Shown one piece after another: positions 21,500 through 34,300 of a stretch of 64,000 bases of DNA. Location of the stretch: positions 1,529,773-1,593,772 of the forward strand of contig CM063248.1 in the NCBI GenBank assembly GCA_032158295.1, given 5' to 3'. The translations under genes were made by a program, and so were the position numbers. The number at the start of each line of letters is the position of its first letter. Positions within the stretch are counted from its first letter, which is position 1. The notes below the pieces were generated by a model. It had not been told where the DNA came from and did no database searches. It was given only the letters and a program-made list of their open reading frames with translations. Source of the DNA: Pycnopodia helianthoides (lineage: Eukaryota > Echinodermata > Asteroidea > Forcipulatida > Asteriidae).

Positions 21500-24105
21500 T
21501 GTAGGGCTTAATCTTGGTGAAAAGCATAAGGTTAATCCAGCAGTTTTTTGTTTATCAAAATAGGTCAAAACTGAAAAATCACAAGGGGTAAGTCCAGCAG
21601 TTTTTTTCAACAAATTAGGGTCAAAATAAAAGTTAAAAAACAAAGGGTTAGTCCACAGTTTTTATCAGAATTAGGGTCATAAATTGAAAAATCACAAGGG
21701 GTAAGTCCAGCAGTTTTCAACAAATTAGGGTCAAAATTTTTAAAAACACAAGGGGTAATCCAGCAGTTTTTTATCAGAATTAAGGTCATAAATTTAAAAA
21801 AAATACAAGGGGTAAGTCCAGCAGTTTTTAAAAGGAATTTGGTTCAAAAATTTGAAAAAAATCACAAGGGGTAAGTCAGCAGTTTTATCAAATATGGGCA
21901 AAATTGAGAAAATCACAAAGGATAAGAAAAGCATTTTTTTGACTTTTATCAAATTAGGGTCAAAACTTGAAATAATACAAGGGGTAAGTCCAGCAGTTTT
22001 CAACAAATTAGGGTCAAAATTTAAAAAAAATCACAAGGGGTAGTCCATGACAGCACTTTCTTACAGAATTAGGTTCAAAATTCGTAGGCTAAGGCTTGGT
22101 GTATGTTTGTAAGGTCAAGATAAGGTTTGGGTAAGTTTTGAAAGTTAAATAGTTAAGTTGGTATAAGTTACAGTTAGGGTTAGGGTTACCAAACTATTGG
22201 TTAAATTACACAATAACGAGGGCTAAGCTTGGTGTGGGTTAATGTGTTAAGATAAAGGTTCAGGTGGTTTATACTACAACTTTATTGTAGGCTTAATCTG
22301 GGTGAAAAATCAAAGGTTAAGTCCAGCAAGTTTTTTTATCAAAAAGGGTACAAAACTTGAAATAATCACAAGGGGTAAGTCCAGCAGCTTTCAACAAATT
22401 AGGGTCAAAGGAAAAAAACACAAGGGGTTAGTCCAGCAGTTTTTATCAGAATTAGGGTCATAAATTGAAAAAATCACAAGGGGTAAGTCCAGCAGTTTTC
22501 AAAAATTAGGGTCAAAAATTTGATAAAATCACAAGGGGTAAGTCCAGCAGTTTTAATCAAATAAGGGTCAAAAATTGAGGAAATCACAAGGGGTAAGTCC
22601 AGCAGTTTTCAACAAATTAGGGTCAAATAAAAGTTTAAAAAACAAGGGGTTAGTCCAGCAGTTTTTAATCAGAATTAGGGTCATAAATTGAAAAAATCAC
22701 AAGGGGTAAGTCCAGCAGTTTCCAACAAATTAGGGTCAAAGTTTTTAAAAACACAAGGGGTTAGTCCAGCAGTTTTTTATCAGAATTAAGGTCATAAATT
22801 TAAAAAAAATCACAAGGGGTAAGTCCAGCAGTTTTTAAAAGGAATTTGGTTCAAAAATTTGAAAAAAATCACAAAGGGGTAAGTCCAGCAGTTTTTATCA
22901 AATATGGGCAAAAAATTGAGAAAATCACAAAGGGGTAAGTCAAGCAATTTTTTTTATCAAATTAGGGTCAAAACTTGAAATATTCACAAGGGGTAAGTCC
23001 AGCAGTTTTCAACAAATTAGGGTCAAAAATTTGATAAAATCACAAGGGGTTAGTCCAGCAGTTTTTTATCAGAATAAAGGTCATAAATTTTAAACATGAC
23101 AGCAGCTTCTTACAAAATAGGTTCAAAATTGAAAAAATCACAAGGGGTAAGTCCAGCAGTGTTAATCAAATAAGGGTCAGAAATTAAGGAAATCGCAAGG
23201 GTTAATCAAAGAAGAGCAAAAATTTAAAAAAATTACAAAGGGTAATTGCAGCAGTTTTTATCAAATTAGGGTAAAACTTGAAATAGTCACAAGGGTTAAG
23301 TCCAGCAGTTTTAATCAAATAAGGGTCAAAAATTGAGGAAATCACAAGGGGTAAGTCCAGCAGTTTTTATGAAATATGGGCAAAAAATTTAGAAAATCAC
23401 AAAAGGGTAAGTCAAGCAGTTTTTTTTAATCAAATTAGGATCAAAACTTGAAATAATCACAAGGGGTAAGTCCAGCAGTTTTTAAAAGGAATTTGAGTCA
23501 CAATTTGATAACATCAAAATTGAAAAAAAAACACAAGGGGTTAGTCCAGCAGTTTTAATCAAATTTTGGTTCAAAAATTGAAAAAATCCCAAGGGGTAAG
23601 TCCAGCATTTCTTTTTTAAATTTGGGTCAAAAATTTGGAAAAATCACAAGGGGTAATTCCAGCAGTTTTTATAAAGATTAGGGTCATAAGTTGAAAAATC
23701 ACAAGGGGGTAAGTCAAGCATTTTTTAAATGAAATTAGGGTCAAAACTTAAAAGAATCACAAGGGATTAGTCCAGCAGTTTTTATCAAATTAGGGTCAAA
23801 ACTTGAAATAATCACAAGGGGTAAGTCCAGCAGCTTTCAACAAATTAGGGTCAAAGTCTTTTAAAAAACACAAGGGGTTAGTCCATCAGAATTAGGGTCA
23901 TAAATTGAAAAGTCACAAGGGGTAGTTTTAAAAAGAAATTTGGGTCAAAAATTTGAAAAAAAAATCACAAGGGGTAAGTCCAGCAGTTTCTCTCAAATTA
24001 GGGTCAAAACTTGAAAGAATCACAAAGGGTAAGTCCAGCAGCTTTCAACAAATTAGGGTCAAAAATTGAGAAAAACTCAAGGGGGTAAGTCCAGCAGGAT
24101 AGGGT
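21500..24105. repeat. Satellite array, unit about 56 bp
   Basis: Roughly 45 diverged copies of a unit built from ACAAGGGGTAAGTCCAGCAG, then TTTTTATCAAATTAGGGTCA, then AAAATTGAAAAAATC. Most units hold one TTAGGG-containing segment (AATTAGGGTC). The array is briefly interrupted near 22080-22310 by telomere-like text. It encodes nothing: the frames on the minus strand are by-products. Confidence 0.9.
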
Positions 24106-24335
24106 TAGTGTTTGGTATTTATAAGGTGAACAGGTTAGAGCGAGGGTTAATGACTGCAAGTCTAAATTGTAGGGCTAAGCTTGGTGTAGGGGTAGGTTAA
24201 GATTGGTGCGGTTAGGGCTTAGGTTATGGTATGGTATAAGGTTTACAGTTAAAGTTAGGGTTAGGAATAGGATTAGGGTTAGGTTAGGGTTAGATTTATG
24301 GTATAAGGTTTAAAGGTTAGGGTTAAGGTAAATTA
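24106..24335 (+). repeat. Degenerate telomeric repeats after the satellite
   Basis: Scattered TTAGGG and TAGGGTTAG units (best at 24252-24296) close the satellite on the right, mirroring the block on its left. Confidence 0.7.
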
Positions 24336-24819
24336 CTGCAAGTCTATATTGTAGGGCTTAGCTTGGTTTATTCTTTCTACAAACCGACTGTACAGGTTTT
24401 GATACCCTGGGGTTACATTTAAATTGATGAAAAACACAGAGGAGGGCTCATCCTAACAAAAGTATGTAGATTATTATTGACCAAATTCTATCTAGGACAT
24501 TCAACTAATTTGACAAACTTAGAGGCCAAGCAAAAAAAGCAGTCTGTGTTCTCCCTGCTGCTCAACAGAAGTTTATTTTCCATTCATATGCTTTGACTTT
24601 TTTTAATGTATAAAAAGTGGTAAATTAAACTAACATTTTCAACAAATATTTCTTACACAGAAAGTCCTCGTTAACGAAAAATACGGAAACTCAAGATAAA
24701 GTAAATGATGCCTCTAGAACAAAACATGCCACGGTATTGCAGAAGATCCAAGATATCATCATCATGATAATTTAGAAACAATTCATAACTGTTAGGCATT
24801 AGAAATGGAACAAGGAGAG

Positions 24820-24985
24820 TGCTGAGCTCATTGTCTGTGCCTGCTGTGCACGCCCTCTATGTCAGCTGTGGACATAAGAGTACCAATACCATGTGACATG
24901 ACTATAGCATAGATAACCACATCAACCAATAGGAAAGTTGCAATTTGCCAAACAGCTAAAATGGTGGAATGCATGAAAGCAGGTA
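24820..24985. repeat. Dispersed repeat, copy 1
   Basis: TGTCAGCTGTGGACATA, AATACCATGTGACATG and CAACCAATAG in this order recur at 63550-63725. Noncoding. Between here and the satellite, 24336-24819 holds nothing I can name. Confidence 0.7.
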
Positions 24986-25263
24986 CACATCAAACAGAGC
25001 ATTCTCAGTGTACATATCAATGGTATCACAGTCAATGTGCCCAAAGTGAGACACAAGTTACAAGTCTTTCATAAAAATAAAGCTTCTCTTAGGTTTTCTT
25101 TTTGATACCTAAAAATTAGGTGAAGAGTGTGTTTGAGAGTGGGGAAAAATATTTAAAGACAGTTTAAAAATCATATCAGTATTTGGGCGTAATATAACTT
25201 GAAAGTTTGCCTGCGCAATATTGAAATGATACATCTCAACATACAAATGCATGTACATGTGTA

Positions 25264-25350
25264 CAGTCAATCCTCGTTATAAAAAGCACGGTTATAAAGA
25301 GGTAATTTGGCCAGTCCCAACAATCTTGCTATAACGAGAAGTGAGTGTAT
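25264..25350. mobile_element. Remnant of the CAGTTGAC MITE family
   Basis: CAGTCAATCCTCGTTATAA at the left and TGCTATAACGAGAAGTGA at the right resemble the ends of the element at 10617-10801, with the interior TTATAAAGAGGTAATTTGGC in reverse. About half the length is lost. Confidence 0.6.
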
Positions 25351-25600
25351 TTCAAATGCTTGTTTTCAAACCGCACTCTGACACATCAAACTCTGGGGAT
25401 GTGAAATCCTAGTTTGAATATGACACATCAGAAGTACGTTACCTTGGAAACTGCCCAACAAGTTTTGAAGTTCAATAAGATCTTGCACAAAATGAATACT
25501 CCCACAAGTTGTCCACACTTGCCAGGCAGGTAAGGCATTAACAAGATTTCTGTACCTCACCCAAAATGTCTGGAGATTGAATGAAAGTGTATGAAAGTAA

Positions 25601-25739
25601 GGCCGTGTCCCAATTGGCGGCTACAGCTACGGCTACGGCTAGATTTCCGCGTCATCATGCGTTGAAGTATAGGACGTCCTTAGCAACACACTTAGCAACA
25701 GTCGTAGCCGTAGCTGTAGCCGCCAATTCGGACACGGCC
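25601..25739. mobile_element. MITE with 37-bp inverted ends and TAA target site
   Basis: Starts GGCCGTGTCCCAATTGGCGG, continuing CTACAGCTACGGCTA. The right end is its reverse complement with one mismatch. TAA flanks both sides (25598-25600, 25740-25742), fitting PIF/Harbinger-type insertion. Diverged relatives in the duplication at 46955-47095, 54618-54750, 51700-51868 and 60235-60356. Confidence 0.75.
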
Positions 25740-25742
25740 TAA

Positions 25743-27076
25743 GCTTGAAGGTCTGTGAAGATGACCCACAGAGCTGAGACTGAGCCCAAAATGAAGAGCC
25801 AAAATCAAGACCTGAGTTTCAGTGCAGGACCAAGATATACTTTTCAAAGTTCAAACTGTATAGAATTTACTTTCTCACTTTGCTTAGATAATGACATACT
25901 TTTCCCAAGGGGAAATCAATACCAGTAGCAGGTCTCAAACTACATGAGTTTGACTTTGAAAGATGAGCAAAGGTAGCTTGTGTAAACCGTGTTAAACTAT
26001 ATCTTTCAATCCCCCTTCCCCCCAAAAAAATAAGAAAATAACCATAACAATAATATAGGTTTTCCCTGCCAATTTCAGCAAAAAATAATTCTGTTTCTTT
26101 AACACGCATTCAAATTCATGCATTTTCCCCTAATCCACTCAAAGTTGGGTCTTTTATAGCTATTAATGCATTTAATTTTGTATTCTTGCACACATGATTT
26201 TGTTTTTTTCATTCAGATTCATTTCAGTCATTCTATTTCATTCATAGACATTCAAGACAACACTTTGACCATTCTAAAGTTGAACTTCTACTACCTGTTT
26301 AAAATTGATGAAATCAAATTAAGACTCATCAAAGCGCACATAAATTTGTTACTAGCTGGCCTTTTTGTTAAATTTGACTTGTGTGCGTTCAAATAAAACA
26401 TTAGTTATTGCTCCCCGAGTAAGCTGACAAGAGCTATTTGGCACTTCAGTTATAAGAGGCGTTTCTGTATTATTATATTTCACTTGAATCCTGTGTTTTG
26501 CTTAAATTGTGATATTGCTCCTTTTGCTTTGTTACCATTAAAGTTAAAGCCTGTACCCAATAAGTTTGAAATGACCAGTGGATGCTAAACTGGTGAAATT
26601 GAATTAATCTTTTTGACTGTCAAATAAAATTGACTGAACCGGGTGTTAAAATGAATGGATTTTAGTTGAAATTGGCCGGGATAACCTATAAAAACCTTCA
26701 GTTTTCCGATATACATTGTTTAAAGAGAAAAATATGATGCAACTTCTCCAGGTAGTACAAGGAGAAATATATTTAATAAGTAAGTAGCAATAATAAAAAT
26801 TGATAATAATTATAATAATAATATGGTCCTTAAATAGCGCTTATAACTTCGGGCTAGAACAAAACGAAAAGGAAAAACAAGTTTTGCCTCAGTTTCAAGC
26901 ACTCTCCATGTGAACAAAATTCAGAGCCTAAAGCCCATGACAATCCAGGCAACTTACAGGCAACCACATCCAGGCAATCTCCAAGAAGTGAATTCATTCA
27001 CATTTCAGTTTTTTCATTATTTCTTGAGGGTTACGGCTAAAACAATGTCTCTTGTTCTGCCGAAGTGTTCCTTGAG
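25743..27076. other. No gene seen
   Basis: AT-rich with no recognised protein motif. The piece at 26800-26850 (AATAATATGGTCCTTAAATAGCGC) resembles a SINE tail. Confidence 0.4.
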
Positions 27077-27085
27077 CTTGCAGTG

Positions 27086-27278
27086 TAGTCTTGATTGGCG
27101 ACGTTCATTTTGTTTAACGTAGGGCGATAACGCAACACGAATTACTGGAGAAGAGATATCTGTATCGCACGAACATCTGGTAGACTTGCCCAGTCCTTCT
27201 GAGTCAGACTCCCAAACAGTCAATGTAGCGCCCTCTACCGGTGGCTAATACAAAAAACAGCGTCGCCAATCAAGACTA
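27086..27278. mobile_element. MITE with 9-bp target duplication
   Basis: Inverted ends TAGTCTTGATTGGCGACG (27086-27103 and, reversed, 27261-27278) flanked by direct CTTGCAGTG at 27077-27085 and 27279-27287. A 9-bp duplication fits the Mutator-like superfamily. 193 bp, noncoding. Confidence 0.75.
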
Positions 27279-28104
27279 CTTGCAGTGCAGTCGGTTGCCT
27301 CAAAGTTGCCTGAAAAAAATTGCCGTGTGTCACATTGTCCTTAATAGTGGACACAGTAAATAGAGAGTACATCATACATAATATAATGAACAAAGTAGTA
27401 CAACACAGTGGCAGTGATACGTAGATGTGAATGTAAACAACAACAATAATATAAAACGAGGTGAAACAACAGTGTAAACAGTCGTACAAAGAGTAGAAAA
27501 TAGTTCCAAAATCAACAAACTCACTTCTTCAGAACGAAGGGAACAGTTTCAACTGGGGTTATTTAAGCATGATTTAGATAAAATACACGTATAAGGAATG
27601 GAATGGTCCCAAAAAGAATGAGAGAAAAATAAAATAAAGGTGAAAAACTAAGCAAGTCATTAAAGTTATGGGGTCCTGTGGTCAAGGCGGTGGAGTCCCT
27701 ATTCATTATAATTATTAGTCAAACAAATTTCGTGGCGCCAAAAATTCTCCCTCAACAGGGCCGATTTCTTTGAGCTACGGAGGCACAAAAAGTAGCTCAG
27801 CACAAAACAATTTTGCTCACCATATTAGGGGTATCAGCCAAAATACCACTTCACCATCTCTAACTGGTTTCCTGCTAATTTTTTGCTTAGCGGAAGATTG
27901 TTAAGCAAAGTTTTCTACAGCTCTATGACATTGGGGCCTGTTTTGACTTGAAACGCACTAAAACAATAATGAAACTGTTCAATGCATGACCAGAGGTCGC
28001 ATATTTATACAGTTCTTTTTTAGTTGCATGTAGTGTCGCTAATAAAATGGAATGCATGCGGAGGTTTTGTGACTAACAAACATAATATTGACCAGGGGTG
28101 GATT

Positions 28105-28355
28105 CACAAAGCACTAAGATTCATCTTAAGATTTGTATTGTGACATCACACTTTGCTTAGCAATTACGATTGATACACAGTTATGATCAATCTCAACACT
28201 TCGTGAAAAGCAGCCCAAGGGATTGATTTCACAAAGCACTAAGATCCAACTTAAGATGAGTTGTCAGTATTGCCATAGTGATTTGTATTGTGACATCACA
28301 CTTTGCTAAGCAATTAAGAATGATACACAGTTATGATCAATCTTAGCTCTTTGTG
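28105..28355. repeat. Paired short repeats with TTTCACAAAG ends
   Basis: Two neighbouring units (about 28105-28207 and 28221-28353) each start with TTCACAAAGCACTAAGAT and carry TGACATCACACTTTGCT, then GATACACAGTTATGATCAAT. Diverged relatives appear at 48700-48965 and 57890-58255, also in pairs. Confidence 0.7.
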
Positions 28356-28569
28356 ATGCTGCTGTTTCTCCTTAGCAAAGAGCACCTCTAAGAAAGAAAT
28401 GGAAATTTCTGCTCTAACATGTCAAAGGGCACCAAGGCAAATGCCTCCGTTGCCTTCGTGTGAAGTACCAGGCCAACAAAAAAACTACACAGAGTTGGTG
28501 AAATGTAATGAGAACATTTTGTAAACATGTCTTTGTAGGAAATATTGGTATTCGAATATATGATTTGTA

Positions 28570-29230
28570 TACATTTTTCAACTTCCGGTTTGTCAAATGA
28601 GGTCACACTCTGTGCAGCATTCGTTAAGTTTTTGAAGACCTTTCCAATGATACCTTTTCGTATATATTGTAAAAAAACACATTGTGTTGATGATGAGGTA
28701 TGATTTTCTTTCAAATATTTAACTTTGATTTATTGTAATTCAACACCTGATGACGTCATCATGACGTCACTACAGCAGTGTCTTCTAATAGTGAGGATGT
28801 GTGAAGGTTGTGTATTGTACATGTACTGTAAACTTGCATTCTTTTATGTTGCTATCAATGTGGGTAAAACGAACATGCGTTCTAACGTCTGGTTTCGATC
28901 GCGAGTATAGGTCAAACTGGTGTCTTTTCTGTGCTACAGTTTGAGCAGGCTCAAGGACCTACAACCTGATGAAAAACATTGCCTAAATTATGAGTAGTTC
29001 TTGAGATAAGATTTTTTGAAATTTTCAACTTCCAGTTTGAACTGGAAGTTAAGGTCAAATTAGGTCACACTCTGTGTAGCATGTGTTCAGTTTTGGAAGA
29101 CCTTTACGGTGATGTCTAGATTATAAAAATCCATTGTGGGGTTCAAGAATCAACATTTTTTCCCAAATATTAAACTTTAATTTTATATAATTTGACACCC
29201 GATGACGTCATTATGATGTCACTTCAGCAG
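28570..29230. repeat. Two diverged direct repeats about 450 bp apart
   Basis: 28575-28780 and 29025-29228 share AACTTCC(A/G)GTTTG, GGTCACACTCTGTG and CACC(T/C)GATGACGTCAT with ATGA(C/T)GTCAC. The open frame at 28388-28714 on the minus strand falls in this repeat and is not taken as a gene. Confidence 0.65.
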
Positions 29231-30010
29231 AACACCAAACACCTAAAAAGTGGAAAAGCTCAGTGTGTACAAGAATCAACCTACACATGATGAAGGCTAT
29301 AATGTTTTTCATCAAAGCCTTTTTGTAATAATCTTACTCTTTTCAGAGGGAAACAAGTTTGGAAATCAGATTACAAAAAGGAAGAATATAATTACATGAA
29401 CTACATGAACTGCAGACTGTAATGTGTACAGTTTGAATACTTCATCAAAAATTGCTTCTTTGTTCTGAAAAAAAAAATGTGCATAAAATGGTCATCTTTG
29501 GTAGCCACCGGTGTTTGTTGGTTGTTTTTTTTTCAGAGTGGTTAGCAGCATGGATTTCCACAGCTGGCAATAATGTTGATAACATATTTTCCCCTTCTAA
29601 GTACAAAGCGATATCAAACAGCTGAGCGAATGCATTAGTGTTGTTTTCCTTTTTAAATTTATCAACTATGCTGTGATGAAACTGTCATTTCTAGAGCACT
29701 AGATGTCTGGAATACATGCCTACTTTCCACAAACCAATGTTGTCACTTCCCTCTGAAGCCCCCGACCCATGTTGCATGTCAGCTAGAAACCTTCCTCCAT
29801 TCATCACAACTCCCCACTTTACCCCCCGTATATCTTTGGAATCTTGAAACATCTTTACACCTGGCCCCCTCAACAATCATATCTGTGGAATATTTCTGGA
29901 GGGAGTCGGTGTAGTGCCCCCTCCTTTTTAAAACTTTACACCTGTTGCCATTACTACGTTTGTACCTTGGTGTTTACCTCTTGCACCAAAGTCAAACGAA
30001 GCTACTGTCT

Positions 30011-30107
30011 ACCCATTTTGGGAGTCAACTTGTAAGCGTGTAAACACCGCGTCGCCTCGAATGCGTACACTGTATAACACACAGAGACATTTTGACTCCC
30101 AAAATGG
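30011..30107. repeat. Inverted repeat CCATTTTGGGAGTCAA
   Basis: CCATTTTGGGAGTCAA at about 30012 and its reverse complement TTGACTCCCAAAATGG at about 30090 enclose about 60 bp. The same end sequence occurs at 11751. Probably a small MITE family. Confidence 0.55.
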
Positions 30108-30299
30108 CACAACCACGATTATTGCGAAGATGAAGTCATGGGAATTGGGTCAATGCTCTCAGTGTAGCTATCCCATAGCTTCAACTGTGGTACCTTTCAG
30201 TCTTAGCCAGGCAACAGGAGAGCAGGTCATGGTTGACGTCCTTTATCACTCCATCTTGCTGGGTTTTTACAAGTGCTGTTTGAATTAATCAAGACACTC

Positions 30300-31040
30300 T
30301 CAACTCTTTCTTTGTTGTCCAACTCTATGTCACTTGGTTACCCTGTCCGGTGAAACCTTCAGTTATTGTAATCTCAACTGTTCCATCATTACTTCTGATC
30401 TTGTTCCAATGATGGACATGTCGTCTACTCTCGAGAACGATCAGGCTTTGGTAGGCAAAACTGGGAGATTAATCACAGCATCTCATCCGCTCATTTCTAC
30501 CTGCTAGCCCATTATAAACCGGAGTAGGGAATGAGGGAATGCAGCACTCTTGTCTCAAGATGTAGTCCAACGCAATCCAAGGCAGGAACATCTCCATCGG
30601 TGAACAAACCAGCGCAGCATTTATGTAACACACCATCGCATTGAGAGAATCCCGCTCATCAGAATATTTTGCCGTTTTATTCATTCAACAAGTCTAAAAC
30701 AATTGACAGATTACCGATCAAAATGCTGAGAATTTTGGCGATTTCCTGTTCACAACTGCATCTTTGCTTGCTTTGACAGGAATTTGCATGTATAACCCCG
30801 TTTGTAGGCTTACCAACCAACTGCTATCAAATCAGCCGGTGCATAAAAAAACTTCCCCAATGCTTTGGCGGCTTTAGAATATAGCCATTATATTTAAAAC
30901 GACTGGACTTTGTCTCCAATGAGAGTACAAGACCCTGACCACGTCCACTCAGCTCTAAAACGCAAGTTCAGTTATTTCTATAATAGTTTTGGAATAAGTT
31001 GCAGTCTATCAAAGAAGTCTTATCATTTTAGAGTGAGCCT
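30300..31040. other. 3' flank of the FBXW7 gene, no other gene seen
   Basis: No convincing coding frame. The FBXW7 3' untranslated region must lie here. I could not place a polyadenylation signal with confidence. Confidence 0.4.
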
Positions 31041-31044
31041 CCTG

Positions 31045-31319
31045 TCAGAGCCTCTGGGTGTCCACATCGAAATCAAGCACAAGCAGTTTAGTGTCCTCAG
31101 TGCCGTTGCGGCTACCAACAGCACACACTAGCTTAGTCTGGTTGGCTCGGACCCGCCACACAACACCTCCACTTCCACCACTCTCCAGCGTGACCAGGTT
31201 GCGGATGAACTCCCCCGTGTGAAGGTCCCACAGCTTGACCGTGCCATCGTCTGAGCTGGTGATGACAAACTTTTTGCTGAATTGAAGGCAGGTCACTGCA
31301 CTCTGGTGCTTGTTTGGTC
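31045..31319 (-). CDS. FBXW7: FBXW7 exon 11 (last): WD40 repeats 7-8 and C-terminus
   Basis: Acceptor TATTTTCCAG|GACCAA. Encodes [39 protein letters not shown] and [19 protein letters not shown], ending [13 protein letters not shown] with a stop at 31045-31047. It is almost identical to the end of human FBXW7. Confidence 0.95.
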
Positions 31320-34300
31320 CTGGAAAATAAAAATGATGATTGATTGAATTTATTTTGCGCTCTCTCCACAACCAGCCTGGTTGAGGGCAACCGGCAAATT
31401 ACATTAAAATTCCAGTTAAAAATAACACAAGACAAAAAAGTGCTCATTATTTGTTTTTCAACAGGATAAGCAGAGCTATGTTTTTGAATTATGAGACCCA
31501 TTTATGTAGCACCTTCTAATGGTATACAAGGTGCTGGGGTGCATTCAGCAGCCACTGCCACAAACACAGAGGCAAACCCCCTTCTCTTCGCGATAAGTGT
31601 ACTAGGTTCTTTTATGTGCAACACATGGGACCTACATCCCATCCGAAGGACAAAGCAATAGAGGTCAAGTGTCTTGCTTAACAACACAAGAGTCAATAGT
31701 GGGATTGGAACCCACAATCAGCTGATCAGAAACACCAGAAATTGATTCGTTGTTCCGCTCGACCAGGGCACGCCATGATGATTCAATCAATCAATCCATT
31801 AATCAATCAATCAAAGGTCATTTATAGAGCGCCAAAATAAACAGTTTGTTCTAAGGCGCTGAGGCACAGTTAAAAGGTTAGTAAGCCTGCTGGAACAGGT
31901 GAGCTTTAAGGAGTGTCTTGAATGAGGTGAGTGAGCTGGCATCTCTGATATGTACAGGAAGCTTATTCCACATGTTGCGGCCATATACAGAAAATTATCT
32001 CTCTGCAAAAGTTGAATAGCGAGTTCTTGGCACAACAATAAAGGGAACAAGAGCTAGACGAACGAAGATGTCTTTATTGAGATCTCAATTTGAGCATGTC
32101 CGTGATATACACAGGGGCTTGTTTATGGTGTGCTTTATACATCAGGATCATAACTTTGAAGATGATTCATGAAGCTTTACCTTGTAGCGTCTGTAGACAC
32201 TGTCCGCTTGTGATGTCCCAGATCTTGACAGTAGAGTCGGCGTTGCCGGATACCAGGATGTTATCCTTGAGTTCCATGCCGCTGGTCAGTGATTGATGAC
32301 CCATCAAGGTGTGTTTGCACTCCCCTGTCTCTGCATCCCATACCCGAATGGAGGTGTCAAGAGAACCGCTGACGATGTGCACACCATCAAACTACAATGG
32401 AAAGGAATTATTTGAGCTTCAAAGGGTACTGAAGAATTGGAACACTGAGTTAGGGGGGGATTAACTGTACAGTATGGAAATGTGGGTAGGCACACACACC
32501 GTTGTGGGGACTATTACACAATGGAACAAAGGTCCCCACAACGTTGTGTGCACTTATCACCAATCAAGTCAATGTACCAGACTTTATTCAAAATCCAACT
32601 AACGAATGGCTTATTTAATAGTAGATTGCAAGGCTTGGTAAAAGCCATGCACTTTAATAGGCCCAAATGTTGGAAACAGGTGAGACTGATACAAAAGAAC
32701 TTTGGTCAATGCAAGCATGATATTTGGTCCTTGGAAAAAAAGTAGGAATATTTTATCAACTACAAGGGCTGACCTCCATATACACATAGTGTACACTTTA
32801 ATAAACATTTCAGGCTATTTCATCCCAATTTGTTGGGTTTTTCCACGGGCAAAAAAAAATCGGAAATCAGACTAAAGTAGGAAGAATATCATGTCTGTCA
32901 ATGCATGATGAGCCTGAACCCTCTTACCTGTAATGAGTACACCCTGTTTGTGTGCCCCTGCAGTGTATGTAGACATTCCTCATTGTCAGGATTCCAGACT
33001 TTCACTGTGTAATCATAGGCTCCACTGACTACCCGTCTGCCGTCGTACTGAACGCAGCGTACAGCTGCGACATGACCCATTAGTACGTGCAGACATTGAC
33101 CGGTCTCGATGTCCCACACTCTCAGAGTGGCGTCTCTAGAACCGCTAACAACCCTGGTTTGGTGTAAGAAAAAGACTTTACATTCAAAACACTTCCTTCT
33201 TGTTTCCACACTACTTCTACTCCTACTACTATTAAAGGAACATTACAGAACTGGTAAGAAAAAACTTGTGAAATATACTTTTTGATCACAGATTTACATA
33301 AAACAGATTTACATAAAACTTACACGGTCTAATGATGAGTAGAAAACATCCCTTGAAATATTTATGTCTGAAATGTCATACTTGATGAGAAATGAATAAA
33401 CTAATTTTCCGATTGGAGTTTATCGCTCAGTGAGTGTTTTATTCATTTTTTGAATCTATTTGATTTCATGCAAATGTGTAATCGGTTTTTCACTATTTTC
33501 TCGTGACCCAGATGGCAGATCAATCTCAAACTTCTACAGGTTTGTCAGTTTATGCATTTGGTGGATTACATAAAGTGCTTACACTGCCAGCAACTGTTTT
33601 GTTAGCAAAAACCAATTCTGTAATGTTCCTTTAAGTTTATCTAGTGTCTTTTTAGAGGGTTACACAGACCTGCAGGTAACCAGGGACTCATTTTATAAAG
33701 CCGTCAACAGGGTTCCAATCTTATGGAGCAAACAATATTTTTAAACAGTTTTCTGCTAAGCAAAAATGAGCAGGATACCAGTTATAGACATGTAAAATGG
33801 TATTTTGGCCGGTAACCTTATTCAGGTAAGTATATTTCTGTTGTGCTCAAGCAGCTTTATGAAATTGTCCACGATTCCAGCTTACCATGGCCGATTATCA
33901 GCCATGGCTTATGGCCAAGAGTTGGGTGAACATATACTACATTTTCTTAAAGAAAAAAAAAAATCTCGGTGCATTTTAGGAGACAGTTTGTTGCCTTTAC
34001 TTGGGTTTCACTGTGACAACAATACTCTAAACAAACAAAAATGAGTATTCCTGAAACTATGAAAACTAATCCTGCAGGGTGAGTAAGGATTAATATGATA
34101 CTTACTTGCTACCGTGTAGATGCATGCATCTGACAGTGGATGTGTGCCCATACATGTGTGTATACACTGACCGGTGTCAGCGTTCCACACCTTGAGAGTT
34201 CGGTCCGTTGAGCCACTGATGATGATGTTATTGGACATTTGGGACGACCACACACCACCTGTATGACCAACGAGCGTTCGAAGACACTGTGGAGAAGCAG

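Noticed and set aside
21607..22043. Several open frames inside the satellite
   Set aside because: They arise from the repeat unit itself and change with unit length; no protein motif.
21500..24105. CRISPR-like array
   Set aside because: The regular spacing is a head-to-tail satellite with diverged units and no unique spacers, in a eukaryotic genome.
28388..28714. 108-codon minus-strand frame as a gene
   Set aside because: It overlaps a repeat found again at 29025-29228, where the frame is not kept.
31133..31501. 122-codon minus-strand frame overlapping the FBXW7 last exon
   Set aside because: Wrong frame relative to the WD40 sequence and runs into the intron.
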